Positions 1 through 13,086 of a DNA stretch of 64,000 nucleotides are shown here, in pieces. How positions within the stretch are numbered: the stretch's first letter is position 1; every line of letters begins with the position of its first letter. The notes beneath the pieces were generated by a model that was not told where the DNA came from, ran no database searches, and worked only from the letters and a program-made list of their open reading frames with translations. Made by a program: the position numbers and the translations under genes. Source of the stretch: Caenorhabditis elegans (Eukaryota; Nematoda; Chromadorea; Rhabditida; Rhabditidae); the NCBI RefSeq assembly GCF_000002985.6, contig NC_003279.8, positions 9,052,001 to 9,116,000 of the forward strand. The letters are read 5' to 3'.

Positions 1-3000
1 CAGCTAGTAAAAAATCCAATATCATCCAGAAGTCGTAAGAAATCTCACAGCTGAAGACAAGTATTTTCAGCTAGAAAAAAAAACAAAAATACTAGTAGAG
101 ACCCTACGCCGATTTTTGATCGTTTTTTTTTTCTTGCCTTTTTTCTACTCAAAAAACCGACAAATACGGTGAGTGTGAGAATATATATAAAAATGAGAAA
201 AGAGGGAGAAAACCACGGAAAAACGAAGAAGTAGAAGCCGAAGAAATGGGTGACAGAGGGACAAAACAAGTCCCCAGAGATGAAAGAAGGGGGTGAACAC
301 CACTCAGCCGTGGACAAATTTCCATAAAAGTTGGAAAATTGGAGTATGCTGCTGCTGCTGCTAGGGAGTAAAGGCCCGAGTTTTGACGTAGCATATTCGA
401 TATATGAATATATGGAGAGTATTAGAGATATGAAGCAGGAACTTTGAAGATGGAAAAGAAGATGCAGATATTGGAGACTTTGTTTCACAATCCCAAATGG
501 TTTGAATTATAGAATTAGTTAGTTTTGAACTGTTAGAACATATGAAAATAGGATCATAGTTTTCAAAAAAGTGAAACCAAGCTAAATATGAGTAGAAGTA
601 ATCATTCTATTGTGAAACAAGGATCGATCAAGCTTCTAGTTCTGAAAAGCATGTTTTCCGTAATTTTCATATTATCATGAAGTTTCAAGAAACAAATGTA
701 AGCAACATACTTCTTCGACTTAAGTTATTATTAGCTCTATTATTAGCATTTCTCATAAATCTGGGATTTGTCTAACTAATTCGAAAGGAGAGATAAGCCA
801 TAGAAATCCATATGAACAAAGTTCAAGGGAAGCCATGATTGAATTTTGGGGATGAGGTCATAATGTGTTTTTTTACGATAAGCTGTTTCAGATATCATCT
901 GTCTATTTAAAAGTGTTCATATACACTTTTAAGCTCTCTTCAAAATGGCATAAATTTTATTTTGATAATTTCGGTCTAAAAGTAGATTTGTGCGACTGGT
1001 AACTTTTGTCAAATTAAAATCAAAACGGTACAGGAAATACGAATAATATAATTTAAATTGTTTTATATCTCCAGAAAGTTTCAATCAAAGTTTTGGCAAA
1101 TAGCCATATAACTTGAGCTTTGTGACTTTTTGAGAGATTTTGAGGTTTTTTTTATTTTTATTTTCGAAACCCTTATAATTGAAAACAATTAACACAAAAA
1201 CCTCGTAGAAAAACTTTTTGGTCGACTTCCAAAATTAGGATAGGTGAAAACTGAGTAAATTACACATTTCTAGAAGTACTCTAGTTTGTGGCAATTATAA
1301 GAAAAGTAGAAAATGTCAGAGTCGAAATTATGAATGAACGGAGTATGAATTTGTCGTTCATCATCTTCACTTTTCGTCGGCAACATCGGTTGACGAGATG
1401 CTGCCAAATTGAATTGAATGCAATGTGTGTGTAGAAAGAGGAAAGAAGGGGGTAAATTGCACCACAAGCACTCAATGAGAGGGACGTCCCAAGGAAAAAG
1501 GACCACACATTCACATACAATTTGTGCATAATTTGAAGAAAAAGGAAGAAGTGAGAGAGAGAGAAATGAAGAAAAGAAGAAAAACGAGGGGCAAATGGAT
1601 TTGTAAATGTAAATGTGTGTGTATGTATGTGTGCAACAAATGGACGGAAATGGACTGAAGAAGACGGATGACTATGAGAAAAATAAATGAAAAAACTGAA
1701 GGCGAAATAACAAATATATTCATCAATTTTTAGAGGTTAACTCTCATGATCCTTTGGCGCCACATTTGAAGAAAAATGTAATGTGTAGGTGGTCGAAAGA
1801 ATTATGAATCCTCATTTTTGGAAATGTTTTTTTGTAAAACTTTGCTCGAAATGGATCAGAAAGCAAATATCATTTACTAAATATAAAGCGCTTATTCCGT
1901 TTGTCCATAGTTTGTAGTCTATGTAGTCTTTGTAGTCTGTGAAGTTTTAGCTTATGGAGGGATAGTGAGTTGGGGTTAGTGTAGGGATATAGCCGGGGTA
2001 CTGTAGTGGTACAATAGTGGTACCGTAGGAATACTGTAGGGTTACGGTAGTTTCAGAAAAAGTTAGTTTTGAGCCCCAGAAGTCGGGGGCCGCGCCGGAG
2101 GTGCGGTCCACGGCTGGTCTATTATATATATGCTGAAAGGTTTAAGATTTTTGAGCAATTTCAGTTAAAGTTTTGGCAAGTTTCCAAATTTGGAAATAAT
2201 TTCAATTCAAACAATGTTTAATGTTTAAATTTATTCACTGCTTGAATAAAAACAACAAAAGTGACATTTAAAATTTATAGAAGACAATTTTTATCAATTT
2301 CCAAAATATGATTTTGAATCGCACGGATCTATCAGATACTTTCCAAATTTTATTGTTTTCGGCTTTCACTTTTTCCATCGAAAAGTTGAAAAGTTGTACT
2401 ATAATATTTGGTCGTCACAGAGTTTCCCCTATTTTCAATATTGCCAGATCATCAAAGTTTCAACTCAAAAACCCGACACGTCTGCTCACCAGAAATCAAT
2501 TTTTAAAATTAAAAGCGCCTATTTGTCTGAAGAACTGAAAAATAAATATGCGAGTAGTAAAAAAGCTTCCTACGACGGCGAAATTGGAATCAAATTTCTT
2601 TTTTCGAAGGGAGTTTCAATGGATCAAATGAGAAATGAGCACAGAAATTCGATTCAAATTACATACGCAATCCACTTCTAAACTACTAGATTAGTAAAGG
2701 CACAATGAGAAAAAGGTAGACAAAAACTTTGGAAGCAGGTGGAATATAACTTCTGAAATATTCTATAATTTCATGAGAACAGCTTTGACAACTTGGTACG
2801 AGGATTCTAATTTGTCCTCGTAAGTTAAAAATATTTTTATAAAAATGCTATAAACAGAAAAAGAAAGAAAACTTTGTTTGAGAGCAGGAGGTGGTGATGA
2901 CGTATTTAGAAAAAAGGACAAAGCGGAAGAAAGAGAAAAGAAAAAGATGGAAGGGGCAAAAGAAAGAATAAGTTCAGACTCGAAAACCTTATGAAAGAAA

Positions 3001-4418
3001 CGAGACAACGATGTTATTCAAGAGAAGTAACTCAATTCTAGATGTATTTCAACAATGGACACTTCTTCTTATAATATTCCTTAACGTGTAATCGAATTAC
3101 CCCTTGAGTTTTTCTCTTTATCGGGAGCCACAGTTACTGGTGAATTATATTCTTATCTTTTGCGGATAACCCTGAATAAGCTGTTCCAAAAATTATTGTT
3201 ATTCAACACACTCTTTCGAATGGTCGGAATCCATTCTAACCTTGGTTAACTGGGTTAAAACCAAATTGACAAGCGAGATAGGGGAAGGATTTTTCCAAAA
3301 TCAAGAAAAATGCTCACCTCATCGAATTCCGACATTTCTAGTTTCGAAATTCTGCCTTACAGAAAAAGTAGTCAATCGGACAGGAACAGAATACCTAATA
3401 CGGTTGTTTGTAGGTGTTTCGTGCAAAACCTTATCTAAATGTCTATGTCTCACAATTAGATAGTACTATCTCTTCTATCAATTGACTGCGTCTCTGCCCA
3501 TTCAGATGACCGTTTCAACGAAATCGTCATGGTATAACAATGTTAAATAGTCACGTGTTTTGTTCCATACCATGTCAAAAACGGTAATTGACTGGAGAGG
3601 AGTTGATAAGATTATTGTCGTTGTTGTATACTCTCTTGAGAATATCTCTGCGCGGAGGTCAAACAATATTACGATACGTCATCAGGCAATTCTAAAAAAG
3701 AAATAACACCGAGACCCGTTCAACACGAAGGATCAGGTTTTCGCAATTGGAACCTATATTTATATTAATTTTCTCTACACTAATAACAAGATGTATAATT
3801 ATCTATACTATACTAATCCGATAAAATTAAATGAAAAGGATTGAGCAAAACTGATAAAAAATTATTAATTTATAACGTACTTTATTTTTAAAACACAAAT
3901 CAGAACGATAATAACGTAGTCAAGCAAAAGCACAACTTTAAAAATTATAAAAATGAACCCCACATCTATTTGCACTTTTACAAAGAAAGGTCCTGTGTCT
4001 GGTGTTTCGCAGCAACGATCATTTTATAACCTACCGTAATCTCTAATTGCAGACGACAGCAGTTAGATCGTGGCGGGATATCAAGTTTACAGGAAATTCA
4101 GGGCAACAATTAAGATTTGACTCATTAATTATTAATTCCAAAAATATTTTTAAACTCTGTTTTTAATTTAAAAAACATGTTTCTTAATTTCCATGTGTTA
4201 ACAATAAATAATCTTTGTTTTAAAACGTGAACCACGATTTTGATGTAAAATTAAATAATCATTCCACGTGGAGATGAGGAGATGACTTTGCTCATTACTT
4301 TTCATCAGTAGCGTCGCGGTTAGTTAGTTTTTCTGTGCTTCCTCATTCCTCGAATTTACAATTTCAGCTGAAAATCGAAGAAGTGCGTCTTGATTGAGTG
4401 TTGAAGAAACAAAAAGCA
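1..4418. other. Intergenic DNA, no supported gene
   Basis: The reading frames here are short, rich in Phe, Ser and Leu, and lack a convincing exon-intron pattern or a recognisable family. The stretch contains purine- and pyrimidine-biased tracts (1-480, 1420-1700), a run of repeated TACTGTAG-like words near 1990-2060 followed by a GC-rich patch near 2090-2120, and one copy of a 126-base repeat at 3163-3288. The last few hundred bases before 4419 are the likely promoter and leader of the next gene. I see no tRNA or other structured RNA gene. Confidence 0.6.
3163..3288 (+). repeat. 126-base direct repeat, copy 1
   Basis: This stretch recurs in the same orientation at 5900-6025 with the same length and only a handful of substitutions. 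It starts CGGATAACC, ends AGGGGAAGG and contains CTTGGTTAACTGGGTTAAAA. Similarity stops abruptly on both sides, so this is a discrete repeated unit. The two copies bracket the spe-46 candidate. It could be a dispersed repeat or a local duplication. Confidence 0.85.
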
Positions 4419-5767
4419 ATGACGGAGATCTCTGAAAGATATGTGGAACAGTTCACGACTACCATTGAAACGCTGCGTCGTCGTGTCATTGCATATTACG
4501 ATGGAATTTTTTATTTGGGTTAGTTACTCAATTTGTCTCTGCTGGTAGTTCTTCATTGAATTACACAAATTAATTAAAAATTGAGAGTGTAAACATTACA
4601 GGACGAAAAGTGGAGAAAGCTGCAGAACGTTTGAAAGAAGTCGCTGAGCCAGCTGCTTATGATGCTCGAGACTATGTGAATCAGTCACTGGCAGAGAATA
4701 GTCCATTGGAAGTGATTGATACAGAGACGAAGAATAGCTTGGTTGAGATGTATCTTGGAATCTCAGTGAGTTTTACTCTTTATTATTTTGTCTACATTAT
4801 AATATACTTCAGGTCATTTTGATTGGTTTGGCTGGAGGTCAACTCTCCGGTGCATATGCATTGACTCCACTTATTCAATACGTCTTCGATACTTCTGTCG
4901 TTTCTCTGATCCTTGCTGCATTGCCAGTTTACATCTACTACAGTATTCGCAAGAATTCCAGTTTGGATGACACTGAAAGACGTAGTATTCTATTCTCCTC
5001 AACTCTATTCTTCGGAATCTTCAGTGGATATCTTTTTGGTCCACGTATGCTTTCACTTGCTCCAACAACTATTTTCCTTCCACCATTCATGTTTGCTTTG
5101 TTGTTCGACAATGGAATTCTTCCGACGCCTTTGGTTTCTCTCAATCGTCAAAGTTTCTTCATCGCTTTTGCTTCCATCAGCGTCTTCATTACCACTTTCC
5201 TTGGTAGGTTTTATACTCACAAAATGATAGTTTTAGAGAATTATACTTTAACTTCAAACAAACGTCAAGTATCTTACGCTAAACTCATGAAGTTTGCGCT
5301 TGAAAAGCTTTTTTCGCGGCAAGGCAACTACGAATACATCTTATCCCGTAGGAGTACTGTAGAGCTACTTAGTATCAATACAAGTCATAAATACTATAGC
5401 ATTGAGCTAGAGCCTTGTTTTAACTATCTAATTCTATTACACTTTCAATAATTTCAGCATCAATCGTCTTGGGTAGTTTCTCTATTGTGATTTCGCTGTT
5501 CAATATCGTTCACGTCACTGGTCTCTACATTCACTTCCAGGTTGCGCAAAATTAAAAAAAAAACATTATCAATGTAATGTTTAGGTGATTATGCAATTTG
5601 TGAAGGACAAAAACTTCCTCGTTGGAGAGAGTCAAGCAATCTACATCGGTGTATCGATTTTGTCGCAGGTTCTAATGTTCCCCATATTTTTCATATAATT
5701 TCAGACAAATTTTCAGTTCATCTTCACAATGGTTCTTGGATACAACCCAGAAGCTACGAAGAAGTAG
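4419..5767 (+). CDS. spe-46: Multipass membrane protein, probable sperm protein SPE-46
   Basis: Exons are about 4419-4518, 4602-4765, 4813-5203, 5458-5540, 5585-5668 and 5717-5767, with GT-AG junctions that keep frame. The protein starts MTEISERYVEQF, has a charged amphipathic N-terminal part, and then about six hydrophobic segments (starting near VILIGLAGGQLSGAY, SLILAALPVYIYY, FSSTLFFGIFSGYLFG, FFIAFASISVFITTFL, SIVISLFNIVHVTGLY and YIGVSILSQFIFTMVL). It ends YNPEATKK. I see no enzyme motif. The name rests on the six-pass prediction and on the gene order spe-46, BAR-like gene, prmt-7, snx-3, rad-54 that I recall for worm chromosome I. The gene model is strong; the symbol is less certain. 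A TTTCAG acceptor at 4361-4367 lies 52 bases before the ATG, and an AATAAA lies 50 bases past the stop. Confidence 0.72.
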
Positions 5768-5816
5768 ACGTTTTACAGAACAAGATTCTGGAACAAATAC
5801 CATGTTAATAAATGTT

Positions 5817-5822
5817 TCCTTT
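5817..5822 (+). terminator. Poly(A) signal of the spe-46 candidate
   Basis: A canonical AATAAA lies 50 bases after the TAG stop. This is the usual position for a short nematode 3' UTR. Confidence 0.7.
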
Positions 5823-5899
5823 AAGTTTCTCGTTTTATCTTCTCTACAATTACTCTTGATCTAAACTCCAAATAAGTCATTTTTATTATTTTGCTTCGA

Positions 5900-6025
5900 C
5901 GGATAACCCCGAAGAAGCTGTTCCAAAAATTATTGTTATTCAACACACTCTTACGAATGGTCGGAATACATGCTAACCTTGGTTAACTGGGTTAAAACCA
6001 AATCGACAAGCGAGATAGGGGAAGG
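5900..6025 (+). repeat. 126-base direct repeat, copy 2
   Basis: This is the same-orientation partner of 3163-3288, about 2.7 kb downstream and on the other side of the spe-46 candidate. Length is identical with a few substitutions, for example CCCGAAGAAG in place of CCTGAATAAG. Confidence 0.85.
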
Positions 6026-6888
6026 TTACTAACCGCTTGGGCAGGCACCTCGCGGGTTCCGCCGTCACTATAATTTGTGTTTAAAAGGGGCGGTGCTGGC
6101 AAAAGAGACGGCAGGCAGTGAGTCATTTTCAGTTCTGGTTCTTTAGAGAAGTGAAAGTTAAATTTTTTTGTAGTCGACGACTCTAAGTTTAGGTAGCATA
6201 TTGATGAGAAAAAAACTAAAGCAAGAGGTCACTTTATCTTTTTATCCCAAGATCATTTTATATCGTATTTCTCTTTGATTTGATTATACCTTTACAACTA
6301 GATAAATAAAAAATATATATAATATAAGAGAAGGTAAAGATGAGTCCCTAATAATTGCCATATTTCCTGTTCGCCAGCTGTATCACAGCAGCTTCATCAA
6401 CTCCCCTAAATATCATACTACTGCGTAGTATATACTACTTATATCTAGAATTAGGTAAGAGATATCTCACGCTTCCGTGCCTACCTCAACCTTCTGTCTA
6501 CGAGCCATGCCTACATATCTAATTGCTAGTCTCGTGCAGGGCTGTCAATGTGCCTTAAGCCTACCTGCATAACTGTGCCTGCTCCACATGCCTGTCTACC
6601 AATTTACCTTCCTGATAACTCCCTAGATACCTGCCACCTCAAGCGATTGTTTTTTAGTATGTTCATCATATTGTGGGATTGAAACTCACTATATTATTTT
6701 GAAATTTACTGTACAAATTTAACATAAAGGGTTCATAATATGTAACAACATAAACTAACAGAGTGTCACGCCGAATCAAACATTTTTACACGAATCTTTT
6801 TTGGCGTCCTTATCAGAGTTTAACATCAAGCTTCATAGGGTATTTTTAATCATTTCGAAATTTGGAAAAAGGCTCTTTCAAAGTTAAC

Positions 6889-8454
6889 ATGGATAAAAGT
6901 AAGTTTTAAATCTAGACTGATTTGAATTAATTTTATCAATTCAGAAGCAAATAGCAATCAAAATCAAGAGCAAAAAAGAGAAACGTCAGATGCTGTCGAT
7001 CGAGCCGCAAAAGCTGGACTTTTTAATCGAATCTACGTAACTGTTGGACAAAAAGTTGGTATCGTAGAATTGACAAAGTTAGAACCACGATTTGAGGTGA
7101 TTAGTTGAATTTAAGATACCGTTTTCAATAAGTTATCGTTGTTAATCATAAATCTTGGCTACCTCCTGCTAAACCAATTCAGTGTACAGTGTGGAAATCA
7201 ATAAGTGGCCTAGAAAATATAAATGTCGGCCACCCGTTTAACTACATTTATAAATTTTCCAAGACATCTTTGCAACACTTGCCAAAGCTAAAGTAAAAAA
7301 GCTTTCTATATTTCAACTGGCTAGCAGCTTTTCGAGAGAATGTGTTCGTAATTTGTTTTGAGGGGGTAGTCACGCTATTAACGTAAAAATACGGTGCCCG
7401 GTCTCGAAACGACCGAAAAATCACAGCTACAGTACCTGCAAGTATTTTGTGAAACTTCACAATTTTTCATATTTTCTCAATAAATATAACAGTTTTCGCA
7501 TTAGGGAAATGCGATGTATTTGTGGGTACGGTAACTTCAATTGGACCATTTTCGGTTTTTGTGTCAAAAAATGTTTATTTTTCAGAGAAACATTGAGAAG
7601 CTTACCACCTACCACAATATAATTTACAATATGGTGAACGCTATCGAACTTCAAGTTCAAGTTGATCCAAAGGCAATAGTAAAGAATCAAGTTTTGTGTG
7701 ATCCCGATGAAAGTCCATGGGAATTGCTTGGAGGATGGATCAATTATATGGGTACATATCATTTTAATGGTCCCCAATCAGTAAGAATAAAACATCTGAT
7801 AGAATAGTTTTTGGTGTTTTCAGAAAATACTCGATGCCTACAGTATTGCTTGTGGAAAAATTGGTCAAAAAGAGCGACAGCTCCAGAAAAGAAGTGAGTT
7901 GAAAACAATTGATGGTTATATTAAACTTTTTAAAAATTATTTTCAGCACGGTCTCATTGTATCAAAAAGATGAGGATGTACACTGCAGATGAAAGCGTTG
8001 AATTGAACAATCATGTCGCTCATCTCAAGGATCTTCTTATTGCAATTGATGATTCACGACATCAAGTGAGATTATTAATTTAGAAATATTATGAGCCTAC
8101 CTTTTTAGCTGAAATCATCAAGAACAACAAAAGAAGTTAAAGCAAAAGGTGAAATCTACCGTAAGAACATTCAAGCTTTCAATTGTACCGCAAACGAAGT
8201 TCAAGCCAGGTTGGATGAAGTTCCAATGATTGTTCCACATCATGAGAATGAACTTTTGAAGGTAAATGGAAATTCAAATGTATCGTTTCTCATATTGTAT
8301 GCACCTGTATACTTCCAAAAACAGTTATTTTCAGTTTTCCCGTGAAGTGTCGATTTTCAACAATTCTGTGGAAAACTTGCTGAAAGAAGTGGTCTTCCGT
8401 CTTGGATATGGCAAAAGAAATGACAAGCCAAGTACTCGCGCCGTTCTAAAGTGA
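6889..8454 (+). CDS. BAR-domain-like coiled protein (272 aa)
   Basis: Seven exons splice cleanly: 6889-6898, 6945-7096, 7586-7780, 7824-7893, 7947-8065, 8109-8261 and 8335-8454. They total 819 bases, or 272 residues. The first exon is only 10 bases (MDK plus one base). The protein opens MDKKANSNQNQEQKRE and continues AGLFNRIYVTVGQKVG, then LEPRFERNIEKLTTYH. The rest is long, charged, probably helical segments without transmembrane regions. The N-terminal region followed by three helical stretches resembles nematode BAR-domain proteins, which bind curved membranes as dimers; this assignment is by overall pattern. An AATAAA at 8474-8479 follows the stop. It converges with prmt-7, whose stop is only 107 bases away. 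I do not recognise a specific gene name. Confidence 0.72.
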
Positions 8455-8473
8455 TTGATTTTGTATGAAGAAT

Positions 8474-8479
8474 AATAAA
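8474..8479 (+). terminator. Poly(A) signal of the BAR-like gene
   Basis: AATAAA lies 20 bases after the TGA stop at 8452-8454, in the short space between two convergent genes. The two 3' UTRs probably overlap or nearly touch. Confidence 0.7.
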
Positions 8480-8561
8480 GATGTTGACTTTTAAAGAAAT
8501 GTATTAGAAACAATTATCAGGAACAAATAAAAGTAAAAATAACAAAACATTGAAAATAATG

Positions 8562-11150
<2,589 letters not shown>

Positions 11151-11160
11151 TCAGAAAACC

Positions 11161-11162
11161 CT
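11161..11162 (-). promoter_or_regulatory. Probable trans-splice acceptor of prmt-7
   Basis: On the minus strand the sequence reads CAATTTGCAG and then GGTTTTCTGAAAA directly before the ATG, leaving a 13-base leader. This fits spliced-leader addition to a downstream operon gene. A short untranslated intron is the alternative. Confidence 0.55.
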
Positions 11163-11646
11163 GCAAATTGTCTATCTTAAAGATATGCTCGTTTTAATGA
11201 TACACTCAAGATATTTGCGATATGCACACAACTGCCAATTTACCACTTTAAAATCCAAAGAAACGAAATCAAGGAACGGAAGACTTATTTTTCATATTTG
11301 TTCAAATAAAAGGGGTTCATGCAATAAAAATAGTGCAATCAATTGGGAAATTGGGAAACTATACACAAAAATGTAAAAATAAATATGAAATAAACAGGAG
11401 CCAGAAAATGGAAATCAATGGGAAAGAAGTGGTGATGGGGACAAAGTACACAATTTCGAAAAATACCGCATTTTGGTGGAGGGATGGAAACAATATTTTG
11501 ATGGGCCGAGATTAAATTGGAAAAAAGCTTCTAAAAACTCACTTTTTGAAAACTAAATATCTCAAAAGATCAGAAAGCGTTACTCATTTTTTGTTATGTA
11601 AAAATATGATAAGAAAACATTATCATTTTTTAAAAGTTTCCTTCTG

Positions 11647-11652
11647 TTTATT
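11647..11652 (-). terminator. Poly(A) signal of snx-3
   Basis: The minus strand reads AATAAA about 80 bases past the snx-3 stop. The distance from here to the prmt-7 acceptor is about 490 bases, rather long but possible for an operon. Confidence 0.6.
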
Positions 11653-11733
11653 GAAACAGACAGCGTTAAAACTATAACTCTGGGTATTTTGAGATTTTTC
11701 TCGTGAGCGGAGAATTTAGAAACATTTTAAAAT

Positions 11734-12398
11734 TTAAGCGGTACGAATTTTGCCAGGCACGTAGTTTTTGTCAATAGTTGGCTCCTGGAGGAAAATATGG
11801 AGAGAGCGTTCGTTTTGAGCAAGTGGATGTCCAGCAACCCTGCAAGAACATATTATTAAAACTTTTAGAAATGTGAAAATTTTCTGAGTTCATTTTGATG
11901 TCCGTATAGTTGAACAGTTTTACGTACTTATTGATGAATAACTCGAGAGCTTTGCGCCTATTTTCAATGAATTCCTCTTCAAAAATTCCATCATCGGATC
12001 GGAATGGCAGTTGCCGTTTGAATGATTTTCCTGGCAACGTTGGAACCACAATCTTGCTATCTCGCTCTAGTTCAGCACGAACCCATTCGAAATCACTGTA
12101 TCGGCGACGCACGCTTGATTCTTTCTGCTTGAAAACGGGGAGATTCGACTGAAACAACGATTTTATTATGCGGTCAGTGTTAATCTATACTTACTCTCAT
12201 TCTGATTTCGTAATCCGTGTAGCGCATTTTTCCAACACCATGAGTGATAGGATTGATAACCTGCAAGTTATCTTGATCTAATTCATTGATTTTTATTCAA
12301 ACCTCAATTTCAAGGAAGTTGGCCGGCGGGGCATATGCCTCGTCCAGCGTTTGCCGTTTTGAAGGGATCCGCTGAGTTGCCGACGCGCCGGATGCCAT
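11734..12398 (-). CDS. snx-3: Sorting nexin 3 (PX domain)
   Basis: Four exons (12303-12398, 12195-12260, 11928-12148, 11734-11839) total 489 bases, giving 162 residues, the usual SNX3 length. The protein starts MASGASATQRIPSKRQTL and is almost all PX domain: FLEIEVINP, YTDYEIRMR, the phosphoinositide-binding core RRRYSDFEWVR, the proline-containing loop VPTLPGKSFKRQLPF, then FIENRRKALELFINKVAGHP. It ends DKNYVPGKIRTA. SNX3 binds PI3P on early endosomes and works with retromer to recycle cargo; in worms it supports MIG-14/Wntless retrieval. Arg and Tyr of the RRRYSDF motif are intact. It is transcribed away from rad-54 and towards prmt-7. Confidence 0.96.
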
Positions 12399-12403
12399 TT
12401 GCA

Positions 12404-12405
12404 CT
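12404..12405 (-). promoter_or_regulatory. Probable trans-splice acceptor of snx-3
   Basis: The minus strand reads AATATTTGCAG followed by TGCAA and the ATG. A five-base leader behind a TTGCAG acceptor with no visible upstream coding exon suggests spliced-leader addition. Confidence 0.55.
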
Positions 12406-13082
12406 GCAAATATTCTAAATTATATCAAAGTTGCTTTGAATTGTTTATTTAAGTATCGATTTTCACAATATAAACAAAATAAAAGTGAAATTTATGTTGG
12501 AATCCAAAGCTTTAATCGACAACATGCGAGAACATCGTTTGCTTTTTGTTTCGCTGTTCGGCAAACTAAAATGGAAAAAATAATATGAAGCTGTGAAAAA
12601 TCAATAAATAAAACTGGAATTTCAAGGAAATTACGGCAAAAATGACTCATCGCGCGCCGATAAACAAAACGAATCAAGAAATGAAAAAAGTGGCAAAAGT
12701 ACGCAAACACTTTTGTGTTAATGCACACAAAAAATTCAACCGTACCTCAAACTGAAATTTCAAAAGCAGACACCGCAGATTCATGGAATGAAAAAGCAGT
12801 GACTCGCTATGACTCAAAATTTTAAAAAGATTATAATTGATTCAAAAGCAAAAAAATGTTTCACAACAAATCTATGTTGTAAAATAATTGTTAAATTGAA
12901 AATTAATAGCTGACACCGCCCTGTGTCCGTGTTTCGTCTTCTTCGAAACTTTGTTTTCGTTCAAGATGGCGCGGCGCCGTTCTTTTTGAATAAAAAGAGC
13001 ATTTTAAAAATTTTGTTGAATTTCTGTAAATTCTACTTGTTTATTCAGTTGTTCTGCGAAATTAAAGATTTTCTTAGTTTTC
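12406..13082. promoter_or_regulatory. Divergent promoter region between snx-3 and rad-54
   Basis: About 680 bases separate the two divergent start codons and no other gene is visible. The stretch has short GC-rich words near 12645-12665 and 12965-12980 in otherwise AT-rich DNA. It must hold promoters for both genes; I see no specific factor site I would name. Confidence 0.5.
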
Positions 13083-13084
13083 AG
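13083..13084 (+). promoter_or_regulatory. Probable trans-splice acceptor of rad-54
   Basis: AGTTTTCAG is followed by GA and then the ATG at 13087, leaving a two-base leader. This arrangement is typical of spliced-leader acceptors in worms. Confidence 0.6.
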
Positions 13085-13086
13085 GA

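Larger units (their letters stand above)
5768..6888. other. Intergenic stretch with repeats
   Basis: It holds the 3' end of the spe-46 candidate, the second 126-base repeat copy (5900-6025), and a GC-richer patch at 6030-6120. From 6470 to 6610 the words GCCTACC, GCCTACATA and GCCTGTCTACC recur, resembling the GCCTGCCTGC and AGGCAGGCATGTAGGCACG words near 41000-41130. No gene is visible. The last part probably carries the promoter of the gene starting at 6889. Confidence 0.55.

Noticed and set aside
45..488. 147-codon minus frame at the left edge
   Set aside because: Phe/Ser/Leu-rich composition comes from AG-rich DNA on the + strand; no family, splice pattern or conserved motif.
888..897. 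CTGTTTCA word resembling the core of the 21U-RNA upstream motif
   Set aside because: The flanking bases do not clearly match the longer motif, and type I 21U loci are mainly on chromosome IV.
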